Assembly (NCBI GenBank): GCA_025966435.1
Contig: JAICRQ010000208.1
Coordinates: 1 to 6,373 of the forward strand
From: Anaerolineales bacterium
GTDB lineage: Bacteria > Chloroflexota > Anaerolineae > Anaerolineales > Villigracilaceae
Length of the DNA stretch: 6,373 nucleotides
Direction of reading: 5' to 3'
Position numbers and translations under genes: made by a program. How positions within the stretch are numbered: the stretch's first letter is position 1; each line of letters opens with the position of its first letter. The notes under the pieces were generated by a model that saw nothing but the letters and a program-made list of their open reading frames with translations, was not told where the DNA came from and did not search any database. Positions 6,358-6,373 of this stretch are shown here, piece by piece.

Positions 6358-6373
6358 ATGAAATTCTGGCAAA

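Overview
The window is bacterial and carries two consecutive plus-strand genes for large secreted metalloproteases, followed by an AT-rich spacer and the start of a lipoprotein-like reading frame. The organism cannot be fixed from the sequence. The domain style (PPC domain, thermolysin-type protease with a jelly-roll/MAM-like domain and FN3, and a Trp-rich 100-residue repeat with a YWLPWYNN core) resembles what I associate with Chloroflexota (Anaerolineae-type) genomes. That assignment is inference from memory, not a search result.

Layout. (1) Bases 1-1947 hold the 3' part of an aspzincin (M35, peptidyl-Lys metallopeptidase-like) protease. Its N-terminus lies outside the window. It continues into a PPC domain and four C-terminal repeats. 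(2) A perfect 13-bp hairpin with a T-rich tail at 1984-2022 ends this transcript. (3) Bases 2143-5928 hold a complete M4 (thermolysin-type) preproprotease of 1261 residues: signal peptide, FTP/PepSY propeptide, catalytic domain, jelly-roll/MAM-like domain, FN3-like domain, then four copies of the same repeat. (4) Bases 5929-6264 are AT-rich and non-coding, with a weak terminator-like hairpin and a good sigma70-type promoter (TTGTAA-N17-TATAAT). (5) From 6265 a lipoprotein signal peptide with an LAAC lipobox runs into a TGA after only 30 codons. One extra C in a CCCC run would keep the frame open to the window end, which suggests a frameshift, a pseudogene or a sequencing error.

How they fit together. 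The two proteases have unrelated catalytic folds but end in the same tail: four units of about 100 residues, the last finishing exactly before the stop with LRFG(I/V)P. The tail probably does a job independent of the catalytic domain, such as surface attachment, sorting or substrate binding. The pair looks like an extracellular protein-degradation locus built by attaching a common C-terminal module to different proteases. The repeat module is the most interesting and possibly undescribed element here.
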